From Bacillus sp. REN16 (GTDB lineage Bacteria; Bacillota; Bacilli; Bacillales; Bacillaceae_L): DNA of 64,000 nucleotides. Position 1 is the stretch's first letter. Each line of letters opens with the position of its first letter. The notes under the pieces are model-generated. The model worked only from the letters and a program-made list of their open reading frames with translations. It was not told the origin of the DNA and did no database searches. Of the stretch, positions 9,236-20,070 are shown piece after piece. Location of the stretch: NCBI RefSeq assembly GCF_020731355.1, contig NZ_JAJFZK010000013.1, positions 33,398 through 97,397 of the forward strand. The letters run 5' to 3'. A program made the translations under genes and the position numbers.

Positions 9236-10519
9236 TTGGCAACTGAAAAAATAATAATGCCCCAGCTTGGTGAGAGTGTTACAGAGGGAACGATTAGTAA
9301 ATGGCTTGTAGCAGTTGGGGATACTGTAAACAAATACGATCCTTTAGCTGATGTGATGACCGATAAAGTAAATGCAGAGGTACCTTCCTCGTTTGCAGGT
9401 ACGATTAAAGAGTTAATTGCGGAAGAAGGGGAAACGCTAGCGGTTGGTGAAGTGATTTGTGTCATTGAAACCACAGGCGGTGGAACTGAACAAGTAACAC
9501 CTCAAGCAAATCTACAAGAGGAAACTCCTGAAAAGACTGTGAATATGTCTGCTGAACCAAGTGATACTTCGAAAAAACTACGTTATTCACCAGCGGTTCT
9601 AAAGCTTTCTCAGGAACATAATATTGATCTTACACAGGTACAAGGGACGGGTGCAGGCGGAAGAATTACCCGTAAGGATCTCCAGAAATTAATTGAATCT
9701 GGACAGATTCCGACAGCAGGAAAGCAAGTTGAAAATGTGGCACCTCAACCTACCAGCCCACCGGTGACAAGTGTACAAACTTCTAAGCCAACCCCAGCAC
9801 CTAATGTACCTGTAACGGTTGGAGATGTTGAAATACCAGTAACAGGAGTTCGAAAAGCAATCGCAGCGAATATGCTTCGTAGCAAGCATGAGATTCCTCA
9901 TGCATGGACAATGGTTGAAGTGGATGCTACAAATATGGTTCAATACAGAAATTCACTTAAGAATGAGTTTAAGCAAAAGGAAGGCTTCAATCTTACTTTC
10001 TTTGCTTTCTTTGTCAAAGCTGTTGCACAAGCTTTGAAGGAGTTTCCGCAAATTAATTCAATGTGGGCCGGGGATAAAATTATCCAGAAGAAGGATATTA
10101 ATATTTCAATCGCGGTTGCCACCGATGATGCTTTGTTTGTCCCGGTGATTAAGAACGCTGATGAAAAATCAATCAAAGGGATTGCAAGAGAAATCACGGA
10201 CCTCGCTGCTAAAGTTCGTACTGGAAAACTTTCAGCAGATGATATGCAGGGCGGTACTTTCACCGTGAATAACACGGGTTCATTTGGATCTGTTCAGTCA
10301 ATGGGGATAATTAATTATCCGCAGGCTGCTATTTTACAGGTCGAATCGATCGTTCAACGACCGGTGATCATCGACGGCATGATTGCCGTTCGTCACATGG
10401 TGAATCTCTGTATGTCCCTTGATCATCGTGTATTGGATGGACTTGTATGCGGCCGCTTCTTAGCACGAGTCAAGGAAATCATCGAGAATACCACGAACGA
10501 AAATACATCTATCTACTAA
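9236..10519 (+). CDS. bkdB: Branched-chain 2-oxo acid dehydrogenase E2, lipoamide acyltransferase
   Basis: Core subunit that carries the acyl group on lipoyl-lysine and passes it to CoA. Domains are a single lipoyl domain with the lipoylated Lys in DVMTDKVNAEVP (about residue 43), a peripheral-subunit-binding domain (about 115-150, YSPAVLKLSQEH then GTGAGGRITRKD), a Pro/Thr-rich linker, and the catalytic acyltransferase domain ending in the active-site LDHRVLDG. The start is TTG at 9236, eight bases after GAGGAGG. An ATG four bases earlier opens only a four-codon frame, so it is a decoy. The gene ends the operon before a terminator. Confidence 0.95.
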   Translation: MATEKIIMPQLGESVTEGTISKWLVAVGDTVNKYDPLADVMTDKVNAEVPSSFAGTIKELIAEEGETLAVGEVICVIETTGGGTEQVTPQANLQEETPEKTVNMSAEPSDTSKKLRYSPAVLKLSQEHNIDLTQVQGTGAGGRITRKDLQKLIESGQIPTAGKQVENVAPQPTSPPVTSVQTSKPTPAPNVPVTVGDVEIPVTGVRKAIAANMLRSKHEIPHAWTMVEVDATNMVQYRNSLKNEFKQKEGFNLTFFAFFVKAVAQALKEFPQINSMWAGDKIIQKKDINISIAVATDDALFVPVIKNADEKSIKGIAREITDLAAKVRTGKLSADDMQGGTFTVNNTGSFGSVQSMGIINYPQAAILQVESIVQRPVIIDGMIAVRHMVNLCMSLDHRVLDGLVCGRFLARVKEIIENTTNENTSIY

Positions 10520-10520
10520 A

Positions 10521-10548
10521 GACATTGCTCAGGCAGTGTCTTCTTTTT
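10521..10548 (+). terminator. Rho-independent terminator of the bkd operon
   Basis: GACATTGC and GCAGTGTC pair around a TCAG loop (one G-T pair), followed by TTCTTTTT directly after the bkdB stop. Confidence 0.8.
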
Positions 10549-10554
10549 ATTTCA

Positions 10555-10583
10555 TTGCGACAATCTTCTAACTATACTAAAAT
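10555..10583 (+). promoter_or_regulatory. Sigma-A promoter of mutA-mutB-meaB
   Basis: TTGCGA (10555-10560, 4/6) and TAAAAT (10578-10583, 5/6) are spaced by 17 bp, with a predicted start near 10590. It lies between the bkd terminator and mutA. Confidence 0.5.
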
Positions 10584-10594
10584 TAATGTATAGG

Positions 10595-10608
10595 TGAAAA
10601 CGATTTCG
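10595..10608. promoter_or_regulatory. cre-like site just after the mut promoter start
   Basis: TGAAAACGATTTCG fits the CcpA cre consensus TGWAANCGNTNWCA except at the last base. It would lie at about +5 to +18, typical of CcpA repression. CcpA binding is inferred. Confidence 0.5.
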
Positions 10609-10625
10609 AAAAAGGGGGAAGCCTT

Positions 10626-12524
10626 GTGACGAAGCAATCGAAGGAATACCAAAATAGTACCTTCCCATCCATAGATTACGAGACATGGAAACAGGAAGCT
10701 GAAAAATCATTAAAAGGAAAACCCATTGAAAAATTACATAAAAAAACCTACGAAAAAATTACACTGAAACCGATTTATACAAAAGAAGACGTTCAGCAAA
10801 TACCATTTCTAAAAGACATGCCTGGAGAAGGATCAAGGGTACGTGGTTCAATACATACGGGTTATGTGAAGCGCCCATGGCATGTCAGTCAGGAAATTGA
10901 CGTAAAAACACCAGATGCTTTTAACACTGCAATAAAAGACGCTCTTCAAAACGGCCAAACCATGATTCATTTTACATTGCAACCGCAAAATAGCTCGGGT
11001 GAGGGCCTTGCATTACATAATATGGAGGACATCGAAAAGGCATTCGATGGCATCTCGCTATCTAATACGCCACTCCTAATAGATGCCGGTACCGAATTAT
11101 TGCCATTTTTATCACTAATTAATTCTTACGAAAAAACAAATTCCATTCAAGGCACAATCGGGATAGATCCGCTTGCGATACTAGTTCAAACAGGTCAGTT
11201 ATCTATGAAACCAGAATCTGCTTTTGACCAATTAGCGGAATCCGTCAAATGGGTGAAGGAACATCAGCCGAGTGTAAGGACGATTCTTGTAAAAGGCGAT
11301 CCGTACCATAATGGAGGCGCAAATGCAGTTCAGGAACTTGCTTTTACAATTGGATCAGGAATTGAGTATTTAAGCGAACTGCTTGAGAGAGGGCTTTCTG
11401 TAGATGATATTGCACAACATATGACATTTTCTTTTTCAATTGGCTCAAATATTTTTATTGAAATCGCAAAATTAAGGGCTGCAAAAATTCTTTGGACAAC
11501 CATCATTGAAGCATACGGGGGCAATGAGGATTCAGCAAAAATGCAGATTCATGCAAGAACATCTGCATTTACAAAAACGGTTCATGACCCATATGTCAAT
11601 ATGCTCCGCTCGACGATAGAAGCATTTTCTGCGATTGTAGGCGGAATTGATAGTCTTCATGTTTCAGCTTTTGATGAACCGATTAAGGACTCAGATTCTT
11701 TTTCAAGAAGAATTGCCAGAAACACACAAGCGATTCTTCGCGAGGAATCCTTCCTAAGTAAGATCATTGATCCCGCCGGCGGCTCTTGGTATGTGGAAAC
11801 TATCACAAATGAACTGGCAGAAAAAGCATGGGAGCTGTTAAACGAAATCGAATCCCAAGGTGGAATGCTTGAATCTTTGAAAGCAGGGAGTATTCAAGAG
11901 AGTATATTGTCAGTTTTACAGGAAAGACAAAAAAATGTGAACCACCGAAAAGATAAAATAGTCGGTACGAATATGTATGCAAATATCCAGGAAAAGTCAA
12001 TCAGCATCACGAAAGTAAAAGAAACAGAAGGAAGCACAGAAGCAGCTATTTCTATCAAACGAATCGCACCAGTAAGAATCTCGGAAAACTTTGAACAGCT
12101 TCGGAAGGCATCTGAAAGCTATCTCCAAACTTCTGGTGAGCGACCTAAAGTTGGTTTATTGAATTTAGGTCCCATTCCAGAGCATAAACCGAGAGCTGAT
12201 TTTATTACCGGATTCTTTGAAGCGGGTGGCTTCCAAATTGTGAAAAACGAAGGATATTTAACGGTAAAAGAGGCAATCGATGGCGCAAACGCTATGAATC
12301 TTCAAACCTATATTATTTGCGGAAAAGATGAAACGTACAACGAAGTGGCACCGGAATTATGTAGTGAATTAAAAAATTCGAACGCTGATATTCGACTTTA
12401 TATAGCCGGGAAACAAGAAAATGAAGCAGTTTATCGAAACGCAGGAATAACCGATTTTATCCATATCGGTACAGATTGTTTTGCATTTTTACATCAATTA
12501 CAACAAGAAATGGGGGTGCGCTAA
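10626..12524 (+). CDS. mutA: Methylmalonyl-CoA mutase small (beta) subunit
   Basis: Structural partner of MutB in heterodimeric methylmalonyl-CoA mutase. The 632 residues keep the TIM-barrel substrate domain and a C-terminal Rossmann-like half. The C-terminal half lacks the DxHxxG cobalamin-ligand motif that MutB carries, as expected for the non-catalytic subunit. The start is GTG at 10626, seven bases after AAGGGGG (10612-10618). One base separates its stop from the mutB start, so the two are probably translated together. Sequence such as [11 protein letters not shown] in the MutB-like equivalent appears here as [18 protein letters not shown] (about residue 345). Confidence 0.92.
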   Translation: MTKQSKEYQNSTFPSIDYETWKQEAEKSLKGKPIEKLHKKTYEKITLKPIYTKEDVQQIPFLKDMPGEGSRVRGSIHTGYVKRPWHVSQEIDVKTPDAFNTAIKDALQNGQTMIHFTLQPQNSSGEGLALHNMEDIEKAFDGISLSNTPLLIDAGTELLPFLSLINSYEKTNSIQGTIGIDPLAILVQTGQLSMKPESAFDQLAESVKWVKEHQPSVRTILVKGDPYHNGGANAVQELAFTIGSGIEYLSELLERGLSVDDIAQHMTFSFSIGSNIFIEIAKLRAAKILWTTIIEAYGGNEDSAKMQIHARTSAFTKTVHDPYVNMLRSTIEAFSAIVGGIDSLHVSAFDEPIKDSDSFSRRIARNTQAILREESFLSKIIDPAGGSWYVETITNELAEKAWELLNEIESQGGMLESLKAGSIQESILSVLQERQKNVNHRKDKIVGTNMYANIQEKSISITKVKETEGSTEAAISIKRIAPVRISENFEQLRKASESYLQTSGERPKVGLLNLGPIPEHKPRADFITGFFEAGGFQIVKNEGYLTVKEAIDGANAMNLQTYIICGKDETYNEVAPELCSELKNSNADIRLYIAGKQENEAVYRNAGITDFIHIGTDCFAFLHQLQQEMGVR

Positions 12525-12525
12525 T

Positions 12526-14721
12526 ATGGCTAAAAGACTTGATCTATCCAAAATAAAGTTAAAAATATCCAATACATCTTCACTTGAAAATTGGAGAAAC
12601 AAAGTAGAGGAAGAAATCAAGCAGTCTTTTGAGGATTTGCTATTTGAAACAAATGAACAAATTGCGGTAAAACCTTTATATACAGAGGAAGATATCGACG
12701 GGATGACTCATCTTGATTACATGCCTGGTATTCCTCCGTTTTTAAGAGGTCCATATCCTACGATGTATGTAAACCGCCCTTGGACTGTTCGGCAATATGC
12801 TGGTTTTTCCACAGCAGAGGAGAGTAATGCTTTTTACCGGCGAAACCTTGCAATGGGGCAAAAGGGACTGTCTGTTGCCTTTGACTTAGCTACACACCGC
12901 GGCTATGATTCGGACCACCCTCGTGTTGTAGGTGATGTCGGTAAAGCGGGGGTTGCGATTGATTCAATTCTGGATATGAAGACATTATTTGATGGAATTC
13001 CACTTGATCAAATGAGCGTCTCAATGACGATGAATGGTGCAGTACTTCCGATTATGGCGTTTTATATTGTTACAGCAGAAGAGCAGGGCGTTCCTACTGA
13101 AAAATTATCGGGAACCATACAAAATGATATTTTAAAAGAATATATGGTGAGAAATACATATATTTATCCGCCGGAAACGTCAATGAAGATTATTTCAGAT
13201 ATTTTTGAGTACACGTCAATGAATATGCCAAAATTCAATAGTATAAGTATTTCTGGGTACCATATGCAGGAAGCAGGTGCACCAGCAGATCTTGAACTAG
13301 CCTATACCCTAGCAGATGGGTTGGAATATGTTCGAACGGGTATTAAGAAGGGAATTGATATTGATTCCTTTGCTCCCCGGTTGTCTTTCTTCTGGGCGAT
13401 CGGCATGAACTATTTTATGGAGGTTGCGAAGATGAGAGCAGCACGACTCATTTGGGCGCAAATGATGAATGCTTTTCATCCTAAAAACCCGAAATCACTT
13501 GCATTAAGAACACATTCACAGACTTCGGGTTGGAGCCTAACCGAGCAAGATCCATATAATAATGTGACGAGAACATGCATCGAGGCATTGGCTGCTGCTT
13601 CTGGACACACCCAATCCTTGCACACAAATGCTCTGGATGAAGCCATTGCACTTCCAACTGACTTTTCTGCCCGTATCGCTCGAAATACGCAGTTATATTT
13701 ACAGGACGAAACGGGAATTTGTAATGTGATCGATCCATGGGGCGGCTCCTATTATGTCGAGACTTTGACTAATCAGCTCATGGAGCGGGCATGGGAACAT
13801 ATTGAGGAAATAGAATCACTTGGCGGAATGACGAAAGCAATTGAAACGGGTCTTCCAAAAATGCGAATCGAAGAAGCATCAGCAAGAAGGCAGGCCAGAA
13901 TCGATTCCGGTAAAGAAACAATCATTGGTGTGAATAAATATCGATTACAAAAAGAAGATCCACTTGATATTTTAGATATCGACAATACAGCTGTTCGACT
14001 AAAACAAATTGAAAGACTTAGTGAACTAAAAGCTTCACGTGATGACAGAGAAGTGGAAGAGGCGTTGACTAAGATTACGAGAGCAGTTGAAACAGGTGAA
14101 GGAAATCTGTTGGAGCTAGCAGTTAATGCGGCAAGAGCTCGTGCAACTCTTGGAGAGATTTCAAATGCGGTTGAAAAGGCATCGGCACGGCATAAAGCTG
14201 TTATTCGGTCAATTAGCGGGATTTATAGTACCGAATATTCAAACGAGGACGAGATTATGAATGTGAAGAATATGACAGATGAGTTTTTAGAAAACGAAGG
14301 AAGACGTCCAAGAATTCTGATTGCAAAAATGGGGCAGGATGGGCATGACCGTGGAGCAAAAGTCATTGCTACAGCTTTTGCGGATTTAGGATTTGATGTT
14401 GATATTGGCCCATTGTTTCAAACACCTGAAGAAACAGCATTGCAAGCTGTGGAGAATGATGTTCATGTGATTGGAATGAGTTCTCTTGCAGCGGGTCATA
14501 AAACATTACTTCCACAGCTAACCCGCGAACTAAAGAAACTGGGGCGAGAAGATATTATTGTAATTGCTGGAGGAGTTATCCCTGCACAGGATTATGATTA
14601 TTTAAAAGAGCAAGGAGCTGCTGCTATATTTGGACCGGGTACAGTCATTCCAGTTGCTGCACAAAAAGTAATCGAGGAAATTTATCTTCGCCTAGGATAT
14701 GAGGAAGAAGGCAATGACTGA
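12526..14721 (+). CDS. mutB: Methylmalonyl-CoA mutase large (alpha) catalytic subunit
   Basis: Adenosylcobalamin-dependent isomerase interconverting (R)-methylmalonyl-CoA and succinyl-CoA. The 731-residue protein has the N-terminal (beta/alpha)8 domain, with [38 protein letters not shown] and [16 protein letters not shown], and a C-terminal B12 domain with the cobalt-ligand motif [13 protein letters not shown] near residue 602, followed by [14 protein letters not shown] at 12526 follows GGGGGTG. Its end overlaps meaB by eight bases. Together with mce and yqjD at 20-22 kb it routes propionyl-CoA into the TCA cycle. Confidence 0.96.
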   Translation: MAKRLDLSKIKLKISNTSSLENWRNKVEEEIKQSFEDLLFETNEQIAVKPLYTEEDIDGMTHLDYMPGIPPFLRGPYPTMYVNRPWTVRQYAGFSTAEESNAFYRRNLAMGQKGLSVAFDLATHRGYDSDHPRVVGDVGKAGVAIDSILDMKTLFDGIPLDQMSVSMTMNGAVLPIMAFYIVTAEEQGVPTEKLSGTIQNDILKEYMVRNTYIYPPETSMKIISDIFEYTSMNMPKFNSISISGYHMQEAGAPADLELAYTLADGLEYVRTGIKKGIDIDSFAPRLSFFWAIGMNYFMEVAKMRAARLIWAQMMNAFHPKNPKSLALRTHSQTSGWSLTEQDPYNNVTRTCIEALAAASGHTQSLHTNALDEAIALPTDFSARIARNTQLYLQDETGICNVIDPWGGSYYVETLTNQLMERAWEHIEEIESLGGMTKAIETGLPKMRIEEASARRQARIDSGKETIIGVNKYRLQKEDPLDILDIDNTAVRLKQIERLSELKASRDDREVEEALTKITRAVETGEGNLLELAVNAARARATLGEISNAVEKASARHKAVIRSISGIYSTEYSNEDEIMNVKNMTDEFLENEGRRPRILIAKMGQDGHDRGAKVIATAFADLGFDVDIGPLFQTPEETALQAVENDVHVIGMSSLAAGHKTLLPQLTRELKKLGREDIIVIAGGVIPAQDYDYLKEQGAAAIFGPGTVIPVAAQKVIEEIYLRLGYEEEGND

Positions 14722-15817
14722 TAAAAAAAATCGACCTGAATGGGTGCCGGAAAACGCCTCTGATGGTTTTACAACAGAAATTGTGAAGGGAAAAGACCCA
14801 GCTAGCGCATCTGACAGCGGTCGTAAATTTGTTAAAACGAAAGGGCGATCAACTGAAGAGTATGTAGAAGGAATCCGCAATGGCAATCGTGCCGTTCTTG
14901 CACAAGCCATTACTCTTGTTGAAAGCAACGCAAAACGACATGAAGACCAGGCACAGGCAGTCATAAATGAAATTCTTCCACACACTGGAAATTCAATCCG
15001 AATCGGGATTACTGGGGTCCCGGGAGCGGGTAAAAGTACGTTTATCGAAAGCTTTGGTTCGTATCTTTGCGAACAGGGGCATCGGGTTGCTGTTTTAGCT
15101 GTTGACCCAAGCAGCAGTATTACGGGCGGAAGTATACTTGGTGATAAAACACGCATGGAGACACTTGCCCGGAATAAAAATGCATTTATTCGTCCGTCTC
15201 CATCAGGAGGGACTCTTGGTGGTGTAAATCGAAAAACAAGAGAAACGATTTTACTTTGTGAAGCAGCAGGGTTTGATGTGATTCTTGTGGAGACGATTGG
15301 TGTTGGGCAAAGCGAAGTTGTGGTTAGGAGTATGGTGGATTTTTTCCTTCTCCTCGTATTAACCGGTGCAGGGGATGAATTACAAGGTATGAAAAAAGGT
15401 GTCATGGAGCTTGCTGATACTTTATTGATTAATAAAGCAGATGGTGAAAATCGCCAGAAGGCTAAGGTAGCACGCGGAGAGTACAATCGTATTCTGCACC
15501 TTCTTCAGCCTGCAACAAAAGGCTGGTCATCAAAGGCTTATACAGTTTCCGCACTCTATCATGAAGGAATGGAAGAAACGTGGAAAATTGTCCGGCGATT
15601 TATGGAGACAACGAAAGAATCCGGAGTGTTTATGGAGCGCAGAAACTCACAAACAAAGGACTGGATTTATGCAATGATAAAGGATTATCTTGAAACAAGC
15701 TTTTTTACCAATCCCTCCGTTAAAGCGCAGCTTCCTTTGCTCGAAAACAAGGTTGTGCAAGGAGATTTGAATGTAACGATGGCTGTGAAGGAATTAATTC
15801 AACTTTTTGAAGCATAA
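14714..15817 (+). CDS. meaB: MeaB/ArgK-type G-protein chaperone of methylmalonyl-CoA mutase
   Basis: P-loop GTPase that guards cofactor loading and prevents inactivation of the B12 mutase. Visible motifs are Walker [13 protein letters not shown] (about residue 98), [18 protein letters not shown] (about 127-144), the Walker B-like [10 protein letters not shown] (about 194) and the NKADGEN guanine-specificity loop (about 239). I prefer ATG at 14714 ([10 protein letters not shown]) with GAGG nine bases upstream; an in-frame ATG at 14699 would lengthen it by five residues. It overlaps mutB by eight bases, which implies translational coupling and matches its role as the mutase partner. Confidence 0.93.
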   Translation: MTDKKNRPEWVPENASDGFTTEIVKGKDPASASDSGRKFVKTKGRSTEEYVEGIRNGNRAVLAQAITLVESNAKRHEDQAQAVINEILPHTGNSIRIGITGVPGAGKSTFIESFGSYLCEQGHRVAVLAVDPSSSITGGSILGDKTRMETLARNKNAFIRPSPSGGTLGGVNRKTRETILLCEAAGFDVILVETIGVGQSEVVVRSMVDFFLLLVLTGAGDELQGMKKGVMELADTLLINKADGENRQKAKVARGEYNRILHLLQPATKGWSSKAYTVSALYHEGMEETWKIVRRFMETTKESGVFMERRNSQTKDWIYAMIKDYLETSFFTNPSVKAQLPLLENKVVQGDLNVTMAVKELIQLFEA

Positions 15818-15822
15818 AGAAA

Positions 15823-15846
15823 GAAGGAGAGATTTCGCTCTCCTTC
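15823..15846. terminator. Stem-loop after meaB, probable terminator
   Basis: GAAGGAGAG and CTCTCCTTC form a perfect nine-bp stem six bases after the meaB stop. No T-run follows on the plus strand, so terminator activity is less certain. Confidence 0.5.
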
Positions 15847-16002
15847 CATCTAGGGAGTTTAGGGGTATGATCTAGATGTATTTATAGAATACCCGAATAT
15901 GAAATTTTTAAACGTCATTTACAGTATCTTAAATTTGAAAAACTATGTTCTAAATTGATATTATGAAACTAAGCAAGATATTTTTTTGAAGGAGTGGACA
16001 AT

Positions 16003-16440
16003 ATGGAAGTAGATTTCAATATGTTTATGAATGATATAGTGCAAACAGCTCGAAAAGAAATTTCAGAAGCTGGGTATCAAGAATTAAAAACACCTGAAGA
16101 GGTTGACGAAGCTCTTAACAAGAAAGGGACAACATTAGTGATGGTAAACTCAGTTTGTGGATGTGCAGGAGGGATTGCAAGACCAGCCGCAGCCCATTCA
16201 GTCCATTATGATAAGCGCCCAGATCAATTAGTAACCGTATTTGCCGGTCAAGATAAAGCGGCAACAGAAAAAGCAAGATCCTATTTTGAAGGTTTTCCAC
16301 CATCTTCCCCGTCATTTGCATTAATGAAAGACGGAAAGCTTGTTAGAATGATTGAGCGTCACGAAATAGAAGGACATGAACCAATGGATGTCATTAATAA
16401 ATTGCAAGAATCCTTTGAAGAATATTGTGAGGAAGTATAA
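16003..16440 (+). CDS. brxB: Bacilliredoxin BrxB (YqiW/YphP family)
   Basis: Thiol-disulfide protein that removes bacillithiol from S-bacillithiolated proteins. The 145-residue thioredoxin-like protein carries the family CGC motif in [18 protein letters not shown] (about residues 48-65). I chose ATG at 16003, eight bases after GAAGGAG; a GTG at 15994 overlaps that site. Location between the bkd/mut genes and the artPQR homologues matches B. subtilis yqiW, so BrxB is preferred over its paralogue BrxA (YphP). It implies that the organism makes bacillithiol. Confidence 0.88.
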   Translation: MEVDFNMFMNDIVQTARKEISEAGYQELKTPEEVDEALNKKGTTLVMVNSVCGCAGGIARPAAAHSVHYDKRPDQLVTVFAGQDKAATEKARSYFEGFPPSSPSFALMKDGKLVRMIERHEIEGHEPMDVINKLQESFEEYCEEV

Positions 16441-16465
16441 GAGGCCATTATGGCTTCTTTTTTTT
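16440..16465 (+). terminator. Rho-independent terminator of brxB
   Basis: AGAGGCC-ATTAT-GGCTTCT (one G-T pair) is followed by a run of T. It starts at the last base of the brxB stop codon. Confidence 0.75.
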
Positions 16466-16674
16466 GCGATAAAAAGCTAATAAAATATGCATAATAAAGG
16501 AGTGTGATTTTAGATTATTGCTTTATCTCTTTATATTAGTAAAGTATTAAAATGGGGTTTTTGCAGTATCCTTTAGATTCAAACTTTTCGCTAAATGCAC
16601 TTGTTTGTAGAATAAAGAATACGTTAAACGCAAATGATAGAATTATGAATCAATTATTATTTTTAAAAAACATA

Positions 16675-16702
16675 TTGTATATTTATACAGATGTGTTAAA
16701 AT
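16675..16702 (+). promoter_or_regulatory. Probable sigma-A promoter of artPQR
   Basis: TTGTAT (16675-16680, 4/6) and TAAAAT (16697-16702, 5/6) have a 16-bp spacer. The 307 bp between brxB and artP otherwise hold only the brxB terminator and AT-rich DNA; a 65-codon open frame at 16552 has no ribosome site and is not taken as a gene. Confidence 0.45.
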
Positions 16703-16748
16703 ACAATCTATCGAATAATTATGAGAAACGACATAGGGGGAAAACATA

Positions 16749-17534
16749 ATGAAAAAGTTTTTACTAGCATCATTGATTACTATTTTATCTCTTGCAGTTC
16801 TAGCTGCTTGTGGGACAAGCGATGACAATGCAACAGGTTCTAAAGAAGGAACGGATGCTAAGAAAGTATTAACAATGGGAACATCTGCTGACTTCCCGCC
16901 ATTTGAAACAATTGACGAGAAAACTGGTGAATTTATCGGATTTGACATAGAGTTAGCGAAGCAAATTGCGGATAAACTTGGATATGAGCTAAAAATTGAA
17001 AACATGGATTTCGGTGGTCTTATTAGTGCATTACAAGCAGAACGTCTTGATTTTATCATCTCAGGTATGTCAGCAACTGCTGAACGTAAGGAAAGTGTTG
17101 ATTTTTCTACGGAATACCATAAATCAGGCGAAATGTTTGTTACATTAAAAGATTCTGATGTAAAGAAACTTGAAGATTTAGACGGTAAAAAGGTTGGCGT
17201 ACAATTAGGTTCCATTCAAGAAGAAGGAGCTAAAAAAATTAAAAAAGATACACTTAAAAATCTTGAAATTTCAGCATTAAACAAAGCTCCAGAATTAATT
17301 CAAGAATTAAAATCAGGAAGAATCGATGCTGTTTATTTAGATAAAACAGTTGCCGTTGGTTTCATTGAAGAATTAGACCTAGCTGGATTTGATGATCCAA
17401 CTGAAGCTTCACCAGGCATGGCGGTTGCATTTGCAAAAGGCAGCGAGCTTACTGAAGAATTTAATAAAGTGTTAGAAGAAATGAAAACAAATGGTGAATT
17501 AGAAAAACTAGAGAAACAATGGATTGAAGAATAA
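16749..17534 (+). CDS. artP: Amino-acid ABC transporter substrate-binding lipoprotein (arginine type)
   Basis: Extracellular receptor of an amino-acid importer. A lipoprotein signal peptide ends in the lipobox LAVLAACG, so mature Cys is near residue 21. The rest is a SBP_bac_3 domain (about 40-260) with MGTSADFPPFETID and FDIELAKQIADKLG. The 261 residues are typical. AGGGGG lies 7-9 bases before the ATG. It heads a receptor-permease-ATPase operon in the same chromosomal place as B. subtilis yqiXYZ (artPQR), which is the reason for naming arginine as substrate; other polar amino acids are possible. Confidence 0.87.
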   Translation: MKKFLLASLITILSLAVLAACGTSDDNATGSKEGTDAKKVLTMGTSADFPPFETIDEKTGEFIGFDIELAKQIADKLGYELKIENMDFGGLISALQAERLDFIISGMSATAERKESVDFSTEYHKSGEMFVTLKDSDVKKLEDLDGKKVGVQLGSIQEEGAKKIKKDTLKNLEISALNKAPELIQELKSGRIDAVYLDKTVAVGFIEELDLAGFDDPTEASPGMAVAFAKGSELTEEFNKVLEEMKTNGELEKLEKQWIEE

Positions 17535-17570
17535 TCATCATAAATTTTTGGTAGAAATGAGGTGTAAGGC

Positions 17571-18236
17571 ATGGGTTTGGATATTGATTTTTCCCGAATC
17601 GTGCCTTCAATTCCGTTTATACTAGAAGGGATCGGCATTACAGTATCCTTTGCACTAGTATCGGCAATTTTAGGTTTAATTCTTGGGACAATTTTAGCGG
17701 TATTTAAAATTAGCAAGGTTTCATTTTTAAAGTGGTTTGCGAATATTTATACGTCCATATTCAGAGGAACACCACTTATCCTTCAATTGGTTTTAATCTA
17801 TTTTGCGGTTCCGCAGCTTTTTCAATATGATATTGATAAATTTGCGGCTGGAGTTATTGCATTCGGATTAAATTCAGGTGCTTATATTTCTGAGATCATT
17901 CGAGCAGGAATTCAGGCTGTTGATAAAGGCCAACAAGAAGCGTCGGAAGCACTTGGCATTTCGTACCGTCCGATGATGTTGGATATTATTCTGCCGCAGG
18001 CTGTGAAAAATATATTACCTGCACTTTTAAATGAATTTGTAACCTTAACGAAAGAATCAGCACTTGTAAGTACAATTGGATTATTGGATATTATGAGACG
18101 AGCTCAAGTTGTCGGATCGAATACATTCCGCTATTTTGAACCATTATTAATTGCTGGTTTAGTTTATTGGATAATTGTTACAATCCTCACATTCCTAGGA
18201 GGAAGACTTGAGAGGAGGTTGCGTCGTAGTGAGTAA
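17571..18236 (+). CDS. artQ: Amino-acid ABC transporter permease
   Basis: Membrane subunit of the HisM/GlnP (3-TMS) permease family, 221 residues. Hydrophobic segments at the N-terminus, centre and C-terminus are visible. The permease coupling loop reads [22 protein letters not shown] (about 122-143), matching the EAA motif that docks on the ATPase. It lies 36 bases after artP and its last eight bases overlap the start of artR, so the three genes form one operon. Confidence 0.88.
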   Translation: MGLDIDFSRIVPSIPFILEGIGITVSFALVSAILGLILGTILAVFKISKVSFLKWFANIYTSIFRGTPLILQLVLIYFAVPQLFQYDIDKFAAGVIAFGLNSGAYISEIIRAGIQAVDKGQQEASEALGISYRPMMLDIILPQAVKNILPALLNEFVTLTKESALVSTIGLLDIMRRAQVVGSNTFRYFEPLLIAGLVYWIIVTILTFLGGRLERRLRRSE

Positions 18237-18963
18237 TGATCATATTAAAGTAGAGGGACTTCATAAATCTTTTGGCAAGCTTCATGTGTTAAAAGGGATT
18301 ACGACCACTTTTAAACAAGGTGAGGTTGTTGCCATAATTGGGCCTTCTGGTTCAGGAAAATCTACATTTCTAAGATGTTTAAATTTACTTGAAAAACCAA
18401 CTGAGGGACAAATCTGGGTTGCGGATGATGAAATCACAAATGCAAAGACGAATATTACGAAGGTACGCCAGCATATCGGCATGGTGTTTCAGCATTTTTA
18501 TCTGTTTCCACATAAGACTGTACTTCAAAATCTAACGTATGCCCCAATGAAGGTAAAAGGGGTATCGAAGAGTGAGGCAGAAGCGAAGGCTCAGGAACTG
18601 TTAAAACAGGTTGGTTTATCGGAAAAGGCCAATGAATATCCAAATCGTCTATCTGGAGGTCAAAAGCAAAGGGTTGCGATTGCAAGAGCATTGGCAATGG
18701 AACCTGAAATTATGCTGTTTGATGAGCCAACTTCTGCACTAGACCCTGAGATGGTTAAAGAGGTTCTTAGTGTTATGAAGGGATTAGCTGATACAGGGAT
18801 GACGATGCTCATTGTAACCCATGAAATGGGGTTTGCTCGTGAAGTAGCAGACAAAGTGCTCTTTATGGATGATGGAGTAATTGTTGAACAAACAACACCT
18901 GATGAGTTTTTCACGAATCCAAATTCCCAACGTGCTAAGGATTTCCTAGAGAAGGTCCTTTAA
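18229..18963 (+). CDS. artR: Amino-acid ABC transporter ATP-binding protein
   Basis: ATPase of the importer, 244 residues. It has Walker [10 protein letters not shown] (about 38-46), the Q-loop in [12 protein letters not shown], the signature LSGGQKQR (about 142), Walker [15 protein letters not shown] and the H-loop TH in [12 protein letters not shown] at 18229 is ten bases after GAGGAGG. An in-frame TTG at 18208 sits before that ribosome site and is less likely. The GTG start overlaps the end of artQ by eight bases, indicating coupling. Confidence 0.9.
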   Translation: MSNDHIKVEGLHKSFGKLHVLKGITTTFKQGEVVAIIGPSGSGKSTFLRCLNLLEKPTEGQIWVADDEITNAKTNITKVRQHIGMVFQHFYLFPHKTVLQNLTYAPMKVKGVSKSEAEAKAQELLKQVGLSEKANEYPNRLSGGQKQRVAIARALAMEPEIMLFDEPTSALDPEMVKEVLSVMKGLADTGMTMLIVTHEMGFAREVADKVLFMDDGVIVEQTTPDEFFTNPNSQRAKDFLEKVL

Positions 18964-18993
18964 AAGAATGATCACTGTGATCATTCTTTTTTT
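18964..18993 (+). terminator. Rho-independent terminator of artPQR
   Basis: AAAGAATGATCA and TGATCATTCTTT form a 12-bp stem with a three-base loop and run into T residues directly after the artR stop. Confidence 0.9.
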
Positions 18994-19062
18994 CGTTAAT
19001 TTAGCCATACTAAGATTTGTAATGGTGTTTTAGTTTCTCTAAAAAAATCGTAGGAGCCGATT

Positions 19063-20016
19063 ATGTTTAAAATAGGTTATCGAACTTTAAAAACTGCAAT
19101 AGGTACAACTATTTCCATATCTATCGCAAAGCTAATCGGACTAGATAGTTTTGCATCTGCTGGAATCCTAACAATTTTATGTATTAAGGTAACCAGAAAA
19201 AAATCGCTTGAGAGTTCTTGGGAGCGATTTGTTGCGTGTGTTCTGGGAATCATATTTTCGTTTGTATTTTTCGAAGGAATAGGGTATCATCCCTTAACCA
19301 TCGGCTTGTTACTCCTGTTTTTTATCCCTACTGTGGTTGCGGTACGAGCGAAAGATGGGATTGTAACAAGTTCCGTCATTATTTTACATATATTTTCAGC
19401 TGGGAATGTAACTTTAGATTTGATTGTGAATGAACTTGGGTTAATTATTATTGGAATTGGTGTTGCGCTACTCGTTAATCTATATATGCCGAGTGTTGAC
19501 AATCAACTTAGGGTGTACCAACAAGAAATAGAAACTCTTTTTGGAAATATATTAAATGAAATGGTTCACTATCTGCGAACAGGTGAAAGTATTTGGGATG
19601 GTCAGGAGATAACGGCTATTGAAGATTTATTAAAGAAAGCGAAAAGAATTGCATATAGAGATGTTGAAAATAACCTAATGCGAGATGAAAACTTATATTA
19701 TACGTATTTTGATATGAGAGAAAAGCAATTTGAGATTCTACAAAGGATGTTACCTACTATAACTTCAATTACCCAGTCGGTTGAACAGAGGGACATGGTT
19801 GCTGACTTTATTATGGAGGTCAGCCAATCCATCCATCCGGGTAACACTGCAGTTATATTTTTGAAGAAACTTGAAGCAATGCGCAAAGCGTTTAGAGAAA
19901 TGCCATTGCCAAAAACTCGAGAGGAATTTGAAACAAGAGCTGCTCTTCTTCAATTTATTAAAGAAATGGAAGAATATCTAATCATAAAAAGACTATTCAA
20001 AGGGCTTCCGACATAA
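19063..20016 (+). CDS. yqjA: YqjA, aromatic acid exporter family (DUF939) membrane protein
   Basis: 317-residue protein. The N-terminal half (about residues 1-145) is a string of hydrophobic segments, with FKIGYRTLKTAIGTTISISIA at the start and RKKSLESSWERFVACVLGII, as in the ArAE_1/DUF939 family. The C-terminal half is soluble and helical. The family is annotated as aromatic-acid exporters by distant similarity, but its substrate in Bacillus is not known to me. TAGGAG precedes the ATG. It stands alone between the artPQR terminator and a bidirectional hairpin, as yqjA does in B. subtilis. Confidence 0.82.
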   Translation: MFKIGYRTLKTAIGTTISISIAKLIGLDSFASAGILTILCIKVTRKKSLESSWERFVACVLGIIFSFVFFEGIGYHPLTIGLLLLFFIPTVVAVRAKDGIVTSSVIILHIFSAGNVTLDLIVNELGLIIIGIGVALLVNLYMPSVDNQLRVYQQEIETLFGNILNEMVHYLRTGESIWDGQEITAIEDLLKKAKRIAYRDVENNLMRDENLYYTYFDMREKQFEILQRMLPTITSITQSVEQRDMVADFIMEVSQSIHPGNTAVIFLKKLEAMRKAFREMPLPKTREEFETRAALLQFIKEMEEYLIIKRLFKGLPT

Positions 20017-20026
20017 TGAAAGGGTA

Positions 20027-20049
20027 AAGGTGACCAACTAGGTCACCTT
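20027..20049. terminator. Hairpin terminator between convergent yqjA and the Prli42-like gene
   Basis: AAGGTGACC and GGTCACCTT form a perfect nine-bp stem around AACTA. It lies between two convergent genes; neither side has a strong T-run. Confidence 0.6.
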
Positions 20050-20070
20050 GTCTTACATTATAGGTTTGAA

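Noticed and set aside
14692..15486. 264-codon open frame on the minus strand opposite meaB
   Set aside because: Ser/Arg-rich translation without a ribosome site; meaB on the plus strand has clear GTPase motifs throughout.
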